From: Solea solea
Taxonomy: Eukaryota; Chordata; Actinopteri; Pleuronectiformes; Soleidae
Assembly: GCF_958295425.1 (NCBI RefSeq)
Contig: NC_081149.1
Coordinates: 1,054,001-1,118,000 of the forward strand
Direction: 5' to 3'
Length of the DNA: 64,000 nucleotides
Part shown: positions 23,281 through 38,200 of the stretch, one piece after another
How the letters are laid out: each line of letters begins with the position of its first letter
How positions within the stretch are numbered: position 1 is the first letter of the stretch
Made by a program: the position numbers and the translations under genes
The notes under the pieces: model-generated
What the model saw: only the letters and a program-made list of their open reading frames with translations
Databases searched by the model: none
Told to the model about the DNA's origin: nothing

Positions 23281-26200
23281 GTGACAACATTAAGATTTCA
23301 AATTATAGTTATTTACTTCCATTCCTGAAAAGAATTATAAGTGTTAGTGGTTGATTCATTTGTGACTTCTCAGAGAAGTGTAGTGAGTGAGGAATAAAGA
23401 GGTGAATGATGGGAATCATGTCCTGATTTAAGGTTAGCCTCTCATGTGGACCAAAGTGGTTTCTCTGATGATAAAGGCTTAAAGAACAAAGTACCGAGGT
23501 CCTCTGGGACAGACGGCTGAGGTTGGCGTTCAGCAGAGGTGTGAACACGTCCAGGTCAAAGGGGTCGATGAAGCTCTCCAGCCAATCACACACGTCGTGG
23601 AATCTGGAGGAGACAGAAAAGGTGATTGAGCTGCTGACCTTTGTTATTCCTGGTGTGATCTTATGTTTATAAGATCACTTCGAGCCCAGGTTCTGTCAGT
23701 GTGTCAGTGTTTTGATTCATGTTTTAATAGCCTCAGCGTCTCCACATGGAAACAGTGTTCTGGGTGAACCTGAGAAATACTGAGCTGTCAAAGTTAAAGC
23801 ATTCTTACCAATGTTCCATCTTCCTCACACACTGGAATAGTGACTTTAGAGTAAGATGGAGTGAGAGATGAGGTGACTCTATTATTATTATTTCATTTAT
23901 TGTTATTTGTTTCATTTTCTACAGTAGAACGACTTCATAATAACAAAACAAAGCAACTTTTATAGAGACTTGTATACTAACTACTATTTCTTCATTTACT
24001 TGATTATTTCAAACCTAAACCTGAGGAAACACAATCTACTTGACAGTGTTTGCACTTTGTGGGAGTTGTGGTTCCGTTGCCGTCTTTGTTTACAGGGTTC
24101 CCAAACCTTGGTTTACATCACATTCAAACTTTTCAGGACCAACTCCCTCAAATTCATGGAGTGAATGTGCTGACTCAGCTCTGCATGTGGAAGTGATTGT
24201 CCTTGGCACGTTGGTCAAAGTCTCTTTCTTAACTTTACTTGCTCATTGTTCTGCACAGAATCTCAGAGACACTGCTCGTAATCATGTGGCATTTTACCTA
24301 AAGATCAAATTTCCTTCACTTCCTGGTTGACACACTGTTGTAGTTCTGATGATGAGCTGATTGAGTGAAGGAGGACGTGATACCTGGGGTCTGGATGTGA
24401 GCGAGAGCTCCTGCTCTCCTCCAGTCTGCTGCCCAGCGTGGTGCTGAGGTACCGCAGATCAAACAGCAGCTGCAGGGCTCGGTTCTGAGTCATGGGAAAC
24501 ACGTCGTCCTGCAAGACAAACAGGCACACACGGGAATGAAAAGAATGGGGATTAAGAAAATTCCCCTTTAAATTTAGTGTAAATTTCCAGAAACATTCCA
24601 TCTGGATTTATAATGAAAGTAAGTGGAAATCATGGCTGAAAGATTTAGTTGAGTCATCAGCAGAGACATGTATGCCTCAGCAGCCCTGCAGTCAGTCATG
24701 GTCTATATTAACAGTCTACAGTTTACATTCATCCATTCACCCATTCACACAGCTCATCCATGTGCAGTGTGTTTGTACTGGAACATTAACGTCAACACTA
24801 ATGTGAACAAAGTAAAAACATCACAACACATTTTACTGCTGCCTTTATCACTCAGTGTTCATTCACAGCTCCGTCAGTCCATGGGCTCAAAACGCTGATT
24901 TTCTACAGTATATGGACTTTGGTGCAGGAGAGTGAGCGCTGCCATTTAAAAACAGTCATACTGTCATACACTTAACAGTCCAGTGTGTACATTTTGGGGG
25001 GGATGAATAAGGTGAGTGACTACACCAGGAACTGTTTCTGAATGTTATACACTGTACCTTTAAGCACGTGTGGACTTCTCATTATTATGATCTGAGCATG
25101 TGTGTGTGTGTGTGTGTGTGTGTGTTACCTTGGTGTGGTTCTGCTGTGACAGGCTGTGGTAATGATGCAGAGCTCCTGTCAGACACGTCTGCAGCAGCTC
25201 GTGCTGCGTGAGCCGAGGCAGAGCGTGACCCCCCACCCTGTTCACCTCCACACACAACTGGAACAGCAGCGACTGCACAAACCACGACGGCTGCAGACAC
25301 ACAACATTTACACATTTGTGAGTGTGTGTGTGCGTGCATGCCACCTCCACACACTATCAGGGCCATTTTATGCCAGCACACTATACTGTTGTGTCAAAAC
25401 CTGGTTCACTGAGCAAAGAGCCACAATCCCACCAGCTAACAGATCCCTGACACTCCAAACCTGCAGGGGGCAACCACATCAGTTGTGGAGCCCCAGGTAA
25501 CAGGAAGGAAGTACCTGAGGAATACAGGAAGCATGGTGTGAAATGTTTGGAGCTGGTTAAGTCAGCTTGCCTGCTCCTGGAGACACCTCACGGCCATAGC
25601 TCCTGATCGACAATTGAAGACACCGCTGGTATAGTACAGTAGAACTTGAAGTTTGGAGGCTATGCTTCCCAAATGCCTTTGATTGTGTGTTTGTGGATGC
25701 AATGTTTTAATTTAAGTTGAGTAATTTGGAAACTTCATTATATGATTTATGATGATAGAGATGATGATTTAAAGTACTTTGTTACTGGTACTTTAATCAT
25801 AACCTTTGGTGTTGCTTTGGTACTTTATTGATTAACCTTTTTAAAGTAATTTGAGTTAATTAATCTGAACAAGTCTTCGTTTATCAAGTAACATTAACAT
25901 TATTATTATCATCAATCATTATTCTTTATATTAAGAAGTGTGAACTGAAATTATCTGCTATTAATGGCTTTGTCTTTCTGTTTATCCTAGGTTATTAACC
26001 TATTCTGTTACATCCTATTTCCCATTCATCCCATTCTGCCCCAAAATAAAAAACTGAAGATTTGAGTTGTCCGTCGTTGTCCTTCAACAGTTGATCAGCC
26101 GTTTGTCAAATTTGGGCAGAGCTGTGGTCAACAAATACACACTACAACAGCACATAACTTGACAGTTAATAACCATTGTGGACAGTGAGGACAAGGATTA

Positions 26201-29200
26201 AAGGCCTGAAGTCAAGCTGTCGACGCGAAGGACTGGGAACTCTTCACCATGGCGGAGGAGGCTTTTGGCAAAACAGTCAAGCAACTGAAGCAAGAGAGGA
26301 CCTCAGCTAAAAGTGCCTTCACCAAACAGGCAAACTACCTGAGCAAAGCGGCAGATGGCCTGGTCAAACATGAACTACAAGAGGAGTTTAACAAGTTCAG
26401 TTCCCTGGCAAGGTGTGTCAGCGATGCGAATGATGACTACAGGGTTGGACTACTGGCAGACACTGAAGCAGGAACTGAGAAGGTTGAAGAAGTCAAGCTC
26501 GACATGCACCAGCAGGCTGAGCTTGAAAAGACAATAGAAGAGTGTGATGCGAGACTGGGGGACATCCTTGAAGCGGTCCAATCCAACCTCTGGCCAAGAT
26601 ATGGTGAAAAAGAAGTATACTCTGCAATTGAAAAAGCAGAAGAAGCCTGTGAAAGAGCCCAAGCAAGCCCCATCACTGCTATCAATAGAGACGGCTTTGA
26701 ACTGCAGCTGAGAGGAGCCATGAGGCAATAGCGAGCCTGAAAGACTGGGAAAAATTCCACATGATCAGACAGCACACCTGAAAGGCAGATTAAAATATTT
26801 GAGAACGGCTTCCGGTTATGGTGCGGAGTGGTCGTGTTTCGGAGCTCCTCCGGGGAATTTGCTCAAAGTGGTCAGCTGAGCAGTCTTAATTAACTCGTGC
26901 ATGTACCTCCAGTTTCACTAATACAACGACTGCTCCAATGGCACCAAAACCGCCCAAGCAGACGCAAAAACTTTTGAAGTTTGACTCCACGCTGGACCCT
27001 CCGAAACAAGCTAATGAAAAAGCTGGTAGCGCTGGCGAAGTAGCCTTGGGGACTAAAGTAACTGATTCTGTCCAAATTCTGACTGCAATTCAGTCGTTGA
27101 GGGATGACTTTGTGTCGAGCTTCGACAGGCTCCTAAATGCGATGCAAGGGCAAAAGCTGACGTGAAAGCGATTACAGACCGTGTAACGGAAGTTGAGGTC
27201 AGAATTAGCACCGACCATGATGACATCGCGTCGCTACTAGCGGGCAACATGGCCATGAAAGTTACTATTAACGAGCTAGCGATCAAGATTGACGACCTCG
27301 AAAACCGAAGTCGATGGTCCAACCTACGCCTGGTGGGCATTCCCGAAGGTGTGGAAGAGACTGACATGTTCCAAGTTTCTTGAGGGATGGCTGCCGAAGG
27401 TGCTTGGTGCCGATACTTTTCCTGGACCCCTGCTAATCGAGCGAGCCCACAGGCTCAGTAGAGCTAACGAGGCTAGTATGGCTAACGGAGCTGGACCACA
27501 GCGATCGGCTCGACCCAGGGTGGTGATAATGAAACTACTGAACTACGCGGACAAGGCACGAATCATGAGAGTGGCCAGGCTGAAGGGACCTATACTGCTG
27601 GACAACCAGAGAATAATGTTTTTTCCTGACGTCTCTGCGGACCTTCTCAAGCACCGGAAAGCTTTTGACCCAGTGCAAAAGGACTTGGCTGCCCTCTCCA
27701 TCTCGGCCTTGCGATACGGAGTCACTCACCCGGCTACACTTCTGGTCACCTACAAGGGGAAACGCCATACTTTTGACGCGGTGAGGGCGGCGGAGGATTT
27801 TGTGAAGGAACTGAGGAGCCAGCAACATGAATGTAGGTAAAAGAGGCACTTGTCACCACAGCACACCCTTTGTCATAACATCTCGGCCCAAATAAGGCGA
27901 CAAAAAGCTTGATGAGATTAAAACAATCATATTATGAACAGGGAGAGAGGGCAGGTAAGTTACTTGCATGGCGCATAAAGCAGATGCAAGCCGAAAGGGC
28001 AATAAACGCCATCTTGACAGATAGTGGAGATGCAACTTCAGACCCAAAAGAGATAAATGACACTTTTCAATGTTTTCTCAGCCCCAAGCCAACAAAAAGA
28101 TTTTTTAGATGCACTAAATTTTTACCTTGTAGATCCATTGGACCATAACCTTGAGATTGGGGAAATATCTGAGGCCATATCCAACTTTGGGGGAGGTAAA
28201 ACACCGGGGCCAGATGCAATTCCAATTGAAATATATAACATTTTTAAATCCAAATTAATACCGCCCCTACTTAATATGTACAAGGAATCATTTGATAATG
28301 GATCCCTCCCTCCTTCTCTAAACACAGCAATAATTTCATTGTTGCTGAATTCTGGAAAGACACCAACCCAGTGTGGGTCCTACAGACCGATTTCTCTTCT
28401 AAATAATGACCTTAAGATTTTATGCAAAGTGCTGGCAAGGAGTTTGGAACGAGTCTTACCTCAAATGGTCCATTTGGATCAGAGTGGATTTGTACAGGGC
28501 AGACAGGGCTTCCACAATACGAGAAGGTTGTTAATATTTTGTTTAAAAATTCTGGCCTCCCTGACCACTCTATCCTGTCGCTGGACGCAGAGAAGGCCTT
28601 CGATAGGATAGAGTGGCAATACCTTTTTGATGTCTTGCAAAGATTTGGTGTGGGTGTAAATTTTCTCAGATGGGTTCAGCTTTTGTACTCCAACCCACAA
28701 GCTGAAATACTAACTAATGGTCTTGTATCAAGGTCATTTAGGCTTAATCGAGGAACAAGACAGGGCTGCCCCCTCTCTCCCTTGCTCTTCGTCCTGGCTA
28801 TTGAGCCACTGGCCATGGCAATTCGCAGGCATGCTGGCATTACAGGAATTAAAGTCGGAAACATAGAACATCGTATCTCATTGTACGCGGATGACGTTAT
28901 TTTAATTTGTTCCAGATTGGAGAAAACACTACCTAATCTTCTGAATTTGCTGAGAACATTTGGTATCTTTTCAGGATACAAAATAAAAAAATAGTAAATC
29001 AGTGAAAATGTTTCTGACAGAAAATGAGAGAAACAGTCCCCTGATCCCTACACCATTTACTGTGTCAAAACAGGGATTTACTTATTTAGCTGTCCAAATT
29101 ACCCCTACTATTGACAAAATTATTTCAGCTAATTATGACCCCCTTGTGGATAATGTCACACAATTGATAAATAGATGGACCAAATTACCCATATCCTTAA

Positions 29201-32200
29201 TCGGACGCATTAATATCATAAAAATGTCAATTCTAAGTAAATTTGTATACCTCTTCCAGTCAATTCCACTCTCCCCAGCTCCTTCCTTCTTTAAGTTGCT
29301 TAACAAAACGTTCACAAACTTCATCTGGAATAACAAACAACCTACACTTAGACTTTCCTTGTTGTATTTACCATATGACAGAGGTGGACTGCAATTTCCG
29401 AATTTCTTATGGTACTTTTGGGCAGCGCAAATTAGAGCCGGTATGTTTTATTTTGTCAATGACCACCCTCCAGCCTGGGTTGCGATGGAATCCCAGAATA
29501 TCACTATACCATTGCATTTGTACATGTATTCGGCAGATACAAAGAAGCTTCTGAAAGATACCAAAAATCCTTTCTTGAAAAATACGAGAAGGATTTGACA
29601 AAACGGTTTTCCCAATTCTCACCCATTTTTGGTAATGATGATTTTCTCCCAGGCAGGGCAGACCCGGGTTTTAAACTCTGGTCCTCCAACGGTCTAGCTA
29701 AAATATCTGATTTGTATAATGGTAAAGAATTTATGTCATTTGAAGACCTTAAGTTCAAATATGACATTCCTACAAAACATTTCTTTAAATATCTTCAAGT
29801 CAGAAATTATGTTCTATCAAAGCAATGCAACAGCCTAGCGCTCCACCCTTGTCTACTTTAGAAGACATCACTTTAAAATGTGCTTTATAATATGTTTGTG
29901 GACGGATCTAAGGAGTCTTCAAATAATATTTTATGGGCCTGGAATAGGGATCTAGGTGAAAGGGTATCAGAGGAAGAATGGTCAGAAGCCTGCTCTTTGG
30001 TAAAAACACAATCTATAAAACACACATTCTATATTGTTACAATATAAATGGCTGACTAGACAATATATTACTCCTGTCATGCTGCACCATTTTAATCCCA
30101 ATATTCCTGACACATGCACTAAATGTAGCCATCAGAAAGGGTCGTTATTTCATTGTATGTGGGGCTGTCCACAGGTTACACGCTTTCGGAGAGGGGTACT
30201 GAACATTATTGGCCGTATTATTGGAAAAGTGATGCCTACTGATCCTAAGCTGTGTATCCTAAATATTTACCCTGACAATTTCGTGATAACTAATGATAAA
30301 AAATCTTTAATTGGTATGTGCATTTTGGAGGCTAAAAGGTGCATTGCTAGGTCATGAAAAAAGCCAACTGTCTGTGGCATTTCTGAATGGTTAAACGGAG
30401 TGACTTCCTATTTGGCACTGGAAAAGATAAGTTACATCATAAAAACAAGATCGATAGGTTTTGGAGTATTTGGAAGATTTTTTATAATTTCCTGGAAAAT
30501 GGAAGTATACGGATTGGAGGGAGTGAGGACCTGATTTGATTGTTATTGTGGCTGTGTCTTTATTTATTATTATTATTATTTCTTTTTTCATTTTTTTTTT
30601 TTGTTCATTATTATTGTGTAAATGCATACTTATATGCACTTGTGTAATTTCAGTATTCTGGTGTATCATATGTGTAAATGGATGCAGAATTTGTCACAAA
30701 TTTTCATCTCGGTTTCATGTAATTTTAATATAACTGTTAGATCCTTTTGTTGTGGGAAGGTGGGGTGGGGGGTGGATGCGTTTGTGTGATTGTTCTGTTT
30801 GGGTGCGCTGTTTGTGCATGCTGTTTGTTTTGTTTATCTATGCTGTAAAAAACAAAAAACCCAATAAATATATGTTTGAAAAAAAAAAAAAGAACATTCA
30901 GCAGCAACCTTGAGGCCAGAAGAGCAGAATTCCTCACCGCACAAAAAATTGCAGAAGAGGAAAGAAGAGGATCAGAGCCTCAACTGATGGCAGTTCCACA
31001 GCCGGTTCCACAAGCAGTGGTGAGAATAAAGCCAACCAGTCTACCTTAATTCACTGGGTTCAAGAGGAATTTCCACAGATGGAGGAAAGACTGGGAAAGC
31101 CTGCAAAAGCAGGGGGAGCCGACTGGCTCAGTGGCGGTAAAGAAGTTCCAACTCCTTGACAGTGTGGAAGAGAGGATATGCAGAGACCTGCGGCTACAAC
31201 AGTGCTGAAGACATATTCAGAGTGCTTCAAAACAGGTATGGAAAGAAGCCAGCAATTGCCTTGGAAATAATTGAGGACCTGGAGAGGACCCTCCCTTAAG
31301 TTGTACCAGCCTCATTGACTTAGCATCAGACACCAACTACATCACTCACAGAGCTGCCAGAAGACTGAAACAAAGTGAAAAGATCACACTTGTTGTCCAT
31401 GGAGTCGGAGGCATGGCCATGAAGGTAAAGACCAAAAGATACTTACTCAAGGTAAGAGTCAAGACACCCAGAGGCACGGAGAGAGCTCATGAGCTGATCA
31501 AACCGCAACAACTTAAGAAGTTTTTCCCTGACACCAGCCTGGAAGACCTTCACAGACCAGAGCGCGTAGAGCTTCTCATCAGCCACCGTGAAGGAAGACT
31601 CGCCCCACAAAGAGAAAAGGTAGGAGATCTTGTCCTTTGGGAGAGCCCTTTAGGAAAGACATTCGGCGGAGCGCATCTAGACCTCTTTGAAGTAGGGGAC
31701 ATGGCCCTACACAACTCTGAGACTCACTTTGTACGATCGATGCACAGTGAAGTATCAGGAAATTGCTGAAACCAAAAGCACAGTCGCTGGCAAAGAGTTC
31801 TTAGACTGGTGGAAATGGGACAGCATTGGAGCAGCCTGCGAACCCATGTGTGGAGGATGCAGATGTGGTAACTGTCAACGGGGAGGTAAAGACATGACTC
31901 TGAGTGAGGAGAAAGAACCGGAGATTATCAGACAAGGCCTCACCTACGTGAAAAAGGATGCGCACAGTCAGGAGGCTCACTGAGACACAAAATACCCCTG
32001 GATTGAGGTTCCCTGGCCAAGAACAGAAATGCAGGGGAGGCCACTTTTCTACAGACAGAGAGACAGCTCAAGAAAGAACCAGAGTGGCGGGTGGCATACA
32101 CAACTCAAGTCCATGAGATGGTGGAGAGGAGAGCAGCAAAGAAACTCACCAAGGAAACCATCGCTGACTGGAAAGGCCCAGTATGGTATGTCAGCTACTT

Positions 32201-35200
32201 AGTGGCGCCAAACCCACACTCCATTACAACACCTGTGAGACTAGTATGGAACAGCAGCCAGAAGTTTAGAGGGCTCAGCATGAACAAACTCCTTCTGAAA
32301 GGGCCTGATGTTCTCAACCCCATCAGAGCAGTGTTATTGAGATTCAGAAGAGGAGTCCATGCTGCTCTAGGTGACATCATGAAAATGTACAATTCTGTGT
32401 GGCTTGAAGACCTGGAGATGCATCTCCACCGATTTCTCTGGAGAGAGAGAGTGAAGATGGAGAAATTGAGGAATATGCCATCACCAGAGTTAACATTGGT
32501 GATCGACCAGCAGAACAGTCGAAGTGATCCTGAAAGCAGGCGGATTCTTCCTCAAGCCGTGGGTCCGGTCAGGCCAAAGTGGGAGGCAGACAAATGCATC
32601 AGAACATCCAGAATCGTCGGATCAAGTCTTCATTCTTCCCAACCAAAGGAGATAAGGAGACAACAGAGCCCTTGGAGTTGGGTACCTGGTCAAATCTGAA
32701 AAACTGTATCTCATGGCTTCAATCAACTTCTCAAAGAGAAAAAAGAAGATGAGAATCAGCCAAAATCTTCTTGGAGAAGAGGTAAGAGAAAAAACTGCAT
32801 AAAGACTGAAAAACATGCGTGCGATAGGCGTGCGTACAGACACGCGTATTGCGAGTACACCAAATAATAGTCTCGCAACTGAACTGCGTTCTGTCCACAT
32901 GAGCGTCGTGGAGAGTGAACCCCGACAGGAGCGGCAAGAGAGAACTGAAATGATTTGATATACTTATGTTAATTAAACAGTTTTAAGTTTAAAGAAATAA
33001 TTAATTTCTATTGAGTTATAAATGTTATCTGTAATTTCAAGAGCAGATTTAATTTCTGTTCGTCAATGAACACATTTTCTCACTTGTTAGAATTCATATT
33101 TCGCTTCCTCATCACCTGTATTCACATTAGACATCTATTTATTTTCAATTTGTACTTTGATTATGTAAATTATATGTAAATTAAATATGAACAGTCAAAA
33201 TGACCACTATGGTATTTCTCTACATTATTTATGCTGGTTCGAGTGTTAATGATAAATTGATAAAAATTTTAGAAGTGGTGGGGTCAAATATGTTGATCGC
33301 CTATCATATGTGGTGATGTGGGCATTTAATAATTGTAAATTCTGGTCATAACGCCCATCTGTCCATTGAAAGTGAATGAATTTACACGTTAGAGGTTTGA
33401 TGTCATCGCATAGACGCTGTACACACGTTTTTAGTATTAAGTGTGCTGGCATTAAATGCGCCCCATACACACACAACTGGAACAGCAGCGACTGCACAAA
33501 CCATGACGGCTGCATACACACAACATTTACAGTAGATGTGTGTTGGAGGAGGCGGTGTCATCGAGCAGCCGACTCACCTGCACAGGAAGACGGATTTTGG
33601 ACGTGACGCTGCTTCCAGACTCCGCCTCTTCCTGTATCTCCAGGTCCTCCCAGTTTGTTGCCGTGTTGAGGATGACACCAGCAGACTGTGAGTGCAGCAC
33701 CGTGCCAAACTTATCCAGCAACACCTGTGACCACACAACACACCACAACTCAACCATTTCATCTGTGACTGTCTTAACATGCAGGTGTAAAGTGGAAATA
33801 TACCAGAAATATACAGTGAATTTCCAAGGGAACTTTGGTTTGGGAATTTTGGAAATATTCAAAACAGGAAACTTTCTATTAAAGCCCGCATAGACCGGAA
33901 GCTTCAATTAACGCTAATCCTCACCACTCCTCTCACCACCGTAGCGCCTCCTGGTGCGGGCACTAGTCCGGGCACATCCGGTTGCGTACATTCAACCGCA
34001 GAAGAAGAAGGACTACTCTCGTTGTAGCTGCTGAGATGCAGAGCATCCACCGTGCCAGAGGGGGAGCTGTGTATCTGAGAGCTGGCCTATCTATTACGTC
34101 ACTTCCAGGTACCTGGCCAATCACAGGACAGTGGGAAATCTCTCGTTGGCTGGCCAACGAGAGCAACACAGTCCATATTCTGGGGGTGTGGTTTTGGTCT
34201 GAAACAGCGCGGCTGACGAGAGTGTCAGTGAGGAGATATTTTGATTGGCTCGTTTGCAGCGATTGGGACGTTTTTAACCGTGAAAACAAGTTATTATATG
34301 TAAGTAGACCTCCATAACTAACATATGTGTGTGATACGACATTCAATGTCACCTTTAATTAAGAATTAACTGGAAAGTTTGGATCATTTAACTGTGTAAA
34401 CTGTGGGGAAATAAGATGTGAGCTCTAGAAAGAAAGGCTTCGTAAAAATGAAAGCAATGAGATCTATAAATGTCCACGTGTCCACGTGTCCTACTGTTTG
34501 CTACTGTGGTCTATGGAAAATTGCTTTCTGGGCCGCATGAGTATGTTGTGTTGCAGCTGTATTGTACTGAATGAGCAGATCAGTGATTTTGCATTTTAGC
34601 CACGGCTGCCTCCATTATTAAGCTCAGGTGTGTCAGAGTGAGCGGGTTTACAAACTTAAGTTTCCAATTAGAAAAGGTTGTCAAACGCTGAGATAAAGTA
34701 GTTAACGTACTTCTTTCTTTCTAATTCTTGTTTTTCAGTTCTTGACGTCTGAAAAAAAAAGCCCTTCACTGTTTACTCGTGCGTCATTTCCTCTCACAAC
34801 AGTTTTCTCTGCTTCTTCTTCACATGAGCCATGATGAACGTACCTGTGTGTATCTGCGTGTATCTGCCTGTACCTGCGTGTACCTGCGTGTACCTGCGTG
34901 TACGTGCGTGTACCTGCGTGTACCTGTGTGTACGTGCGTGTATCTGCCTGTACCTGCGTGTACCTGCGTGTACCTGCGTGTACAGTGCCTTAAAGCAATT
35001 TGTGTTTCTTGCGAGACCCAAGACCTCCTGATTCTGAGGACTCTGGGTTGTGGCCCTGATCTTACAAGGCAGGTTTTCCCCTAACAGACATAGAGGGCAG
35101 TGGACATTTAAAATTCCAATGACTCTGAAGCTGTTAAATGAGGGTAAAAGTCCTGCATAGCTCCACTTTAAGTGGCTAAAACCTGCTTGCTGTTTCCTTC

Positions 35201-38200
35201 TTGCCTCAAAAACCTGAACCCCCCCTTTAATATGAAAAGAATGAAACTCCAGTCAAACTCAAATCAACAAACACTACTTCACAGATCAGTCACGTGAGAA
35301 ACACAAACATGGTCAATAACAACACTCTCAATGCTATTCAGCGTAGCTAACGATGTGCTAACTGCGTGCTAACTGCGTACAGTACGCCCCCTACATCCCA
35401 GCCCCCCTACATCCCAGCCCCCCTACATCCCAGACTAAACTGAGTTGGACTAAATCCTCTAGTCCATGGAAGGCACCAACAATCTAACCTTGGAGAGGGC
35501 GGAGCTCCAGATGCGGTAAGCCTCCATGCTGCAGTTGAGAAGCTCCTCCTTTAGCCCCGCCCACTTGGTCTGGGCAGGGCTGACTTCTGTAGCTGGCCTG
35601 GCTTTGCCCAGCTTCTTGGTTTGCCTCGGGGTGGCTTTGACCCTGGCCTCAGAGCCACTCTGCTTTCCCAGGATGCAAAGCTTCAGGTTAGGACAGAGCT
35701 CACCCATGGACTGGCACAGCCTGGCCATGAAGAGGACAGCACTGAGGCGGGAGGGGCTGGGGTCAGGCGAGGCCGCGGCCAGCTCTGCATGGATGGAGGA
35801 CAGGATGTGGTGGACACAGGTCAGGGAGCCTCCACGCAAACACTCCTCCACAGCCGGAGAGTCCATGAAGCGGTTAAATGAGGAGGGTGATGAGGCGTCA
35901 GCAGGGACTGAGTCGGAGCCTGTACAATACACATGATCATCATTTACCAGCAGCTGGTCACTATCAGCCACTTTAAACTTACACTAGAGTGAAAACACAT
36001 GTTAGAACGAGTTAGAAACATTAGCATGTTAATGATGGAAAGTGACTCAGTAAGAAAGTATGATGTTAAGGAATCATGTGAGATAAATGTGAGATAAAAG
36101 TGAGATAAATGTGAGATAAACGTGAGATTAATGTGATATTAATGTGAGATTAACGTGAAATAAATGTGAGATTAACGTGAGATAAACGTGAGATTAATGT
36201 GAGATAAGCATGAGATTAATGTGAGATGAACATGAGATTAATGTGAATCAAATATGAGATTAACGTGAAATAAATGTGAGATTAAAGTGAGATAAATGTG
36301 AGATTAATGTGAGATTAACGTGAGATTAATGTGAGATAAACATGAGATTAATGTAAGATTAATGTGATATTAATGTGAGATTAACGTGAAATAAATGTGA
36401 GATTAATGTGAGATTAACGTGAGATTAATGTCAGATTAATGTCAGATAAACGTGAGATTAATGTCACAGACAGTGGACTGATGAGAAAACTATAACTGGT
36501 TAAGGATTAGGCATTAACTGGTTATGGTTAAGGGTTAGGTATTAACTGGTTATGGTTAAGGGTTAGGCATTAACTGGTTATAGTTAAGGGTTAGGCATTA
36601 ACTGGTTACGGTTAAGGGTTAGGCATTAACTGGTTAAGGGTTAGACATTAACCCTAACCCTAACTAACCCTGGGTAACCCTAACTAGCCCTGGGTAACCC
36701 GAAACACAACCGACTACAATAGAGGACATCCAGCTGCTCCTTTTTCCTCCTTTGTTTGGCAATTTATCTTCAATTTCACCTAATTTTTCCACTGGACTTT
36801 TAAACTATTAAAAGGTCTGAAATGACTTTGACACATTCCTGTTCAAACTAAAAGTTTAAAGTGTTCTGACCAGTGGGAATAGAGGATGCACCTACCTGTT
36901 TCCTGGGAGGGAAGGTAGTACTGGAGGTCCTCCAGCCTGGCCTTCAGCTTTGCATCCATGGAAGAGCAGAAGTTCTGGACACAAGGTGTCAGGGCCTGGG
37001 TCTTCATGGCCAGGCCACTCCTCTGCTGCTGCTGCCTGCGCTGGGACACACTGACCCAAGCCGCATCACTCAGCAGGTCACCTGGAGACTCGGACCAGAG
37101 GAACGAGGCCACGTCCACCTCGTACTGAGCCCTGCGGTTGCAGCTGGGGTTTGTACCTGCAGGGCTTTGGGTGGTCTGACCCTCCAGGTCCCTCACTGCT
37201 GAGACAAGGTGCTGGACAGAACTGGACGAGATGGCCTCAGTTTCCTCTTTTGTGATGGCCTTGAGGAATAAGAGGAAGGAAATATTGGAGGAATATAATA
37301 TGAACAATACATATGAAGACAGGACTGTAACTGTGGTGAGGGTAATAAAGAACTTCCTCAGCTCAACTTTTCATGAGTTCAGAGAAACAACTTGTTTGCA
37401 GCTTTATATCCTCGCATCTAAAAATATCCAGATGATATTTAGAAGCCTTTCACAAATATTGATTTGATTTATATCATGAGTAAATTCATGTGAAATGATG
37501 TCAAAAAAGTACATTGTCATAACATTTGTTTCCATGTGGCTCAGCTCTACTAAACACTCGAGACAAACAAGGAAAAGGAACGCCAACCTGCAGGCGCTGA
37601 AGGAAAAGCTGCTGAAGGAAGTTGTCCCAGACAGCCAGGGGGCGCTCCAGGAGCCGCTGGCACACCGCGCCCCAGTGCTGACTGATGGAGTCAGTGGAGA
37701 GGAGGTCCCACACAGCGTCTCTGATGGCCGCCAGCCCCTTCAGGCTTTTCACATAGACCAGGAGGCTGCCAACACCACGGCAGATGTCCTCCTTACACCT
37801 GAGAACAGCCATGTGTGATTATCAGCCATGACTGAATGCTGGTCAGACGTGTGCAGTACATGTGACGCTCAAGCATGTTTTCTGTCAAACCTCACTTAAC
37901 AAATGCATTGGTTTCACACAGAAAGTGACTTGAATTGGACTCTTTTGTGTATGAGACAGTCAGAATGACTGCTGATGATATGTTAAAGACATTTACTCTC
38001 AAAAGTACAACAGAAATGTTTGATTGTTTCCGTCAGTTCACAGACTGTATGACTCATTTATACAGACTGGGCTCTGAATTGTGAATGAAATTGTTATTAT
38101 TTAAAATCATCTGCTGTGACAGACAGTACCAAACAATTATTTTCATCATCGACTGATCCATGGATTCTTTTCCACTTCATTGATTAGAAGTTTAGTCCAT

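Larger units (their letters stand above)
25359..33464. mobile_element. 8.1 kb nested insertion with imperfect inverted ends
   Basis: The left end CATTTTATGCCAGCACACTA (25364) and right end, reversed (GCATTTAATGCCAGCACACT), match at about 24 of 27 bases. Inside are a broken BEL/Pao retroelement and, inside that, an L1. The family of the outer DNA element is not recognised and it carries no transposase. Sequence 25388-26248 and 32780-33430 was not assigned; the former has an AATAAA near 26044 and may be the BEL 5' LTR. Confidence 0.55.

Noticed and set aside
25388..26090. 5' LTR of the BEL/Pao element
   Set aside because: Position and an AATAAA near 26044 fit, but there is no second LTR to compare with and no clear primer-binding site.
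35526..35936. Plus-strand 136-codon frame
   Set aside because: Antisense shadow of cog1 exon 8, which has clear homology and splice sites.
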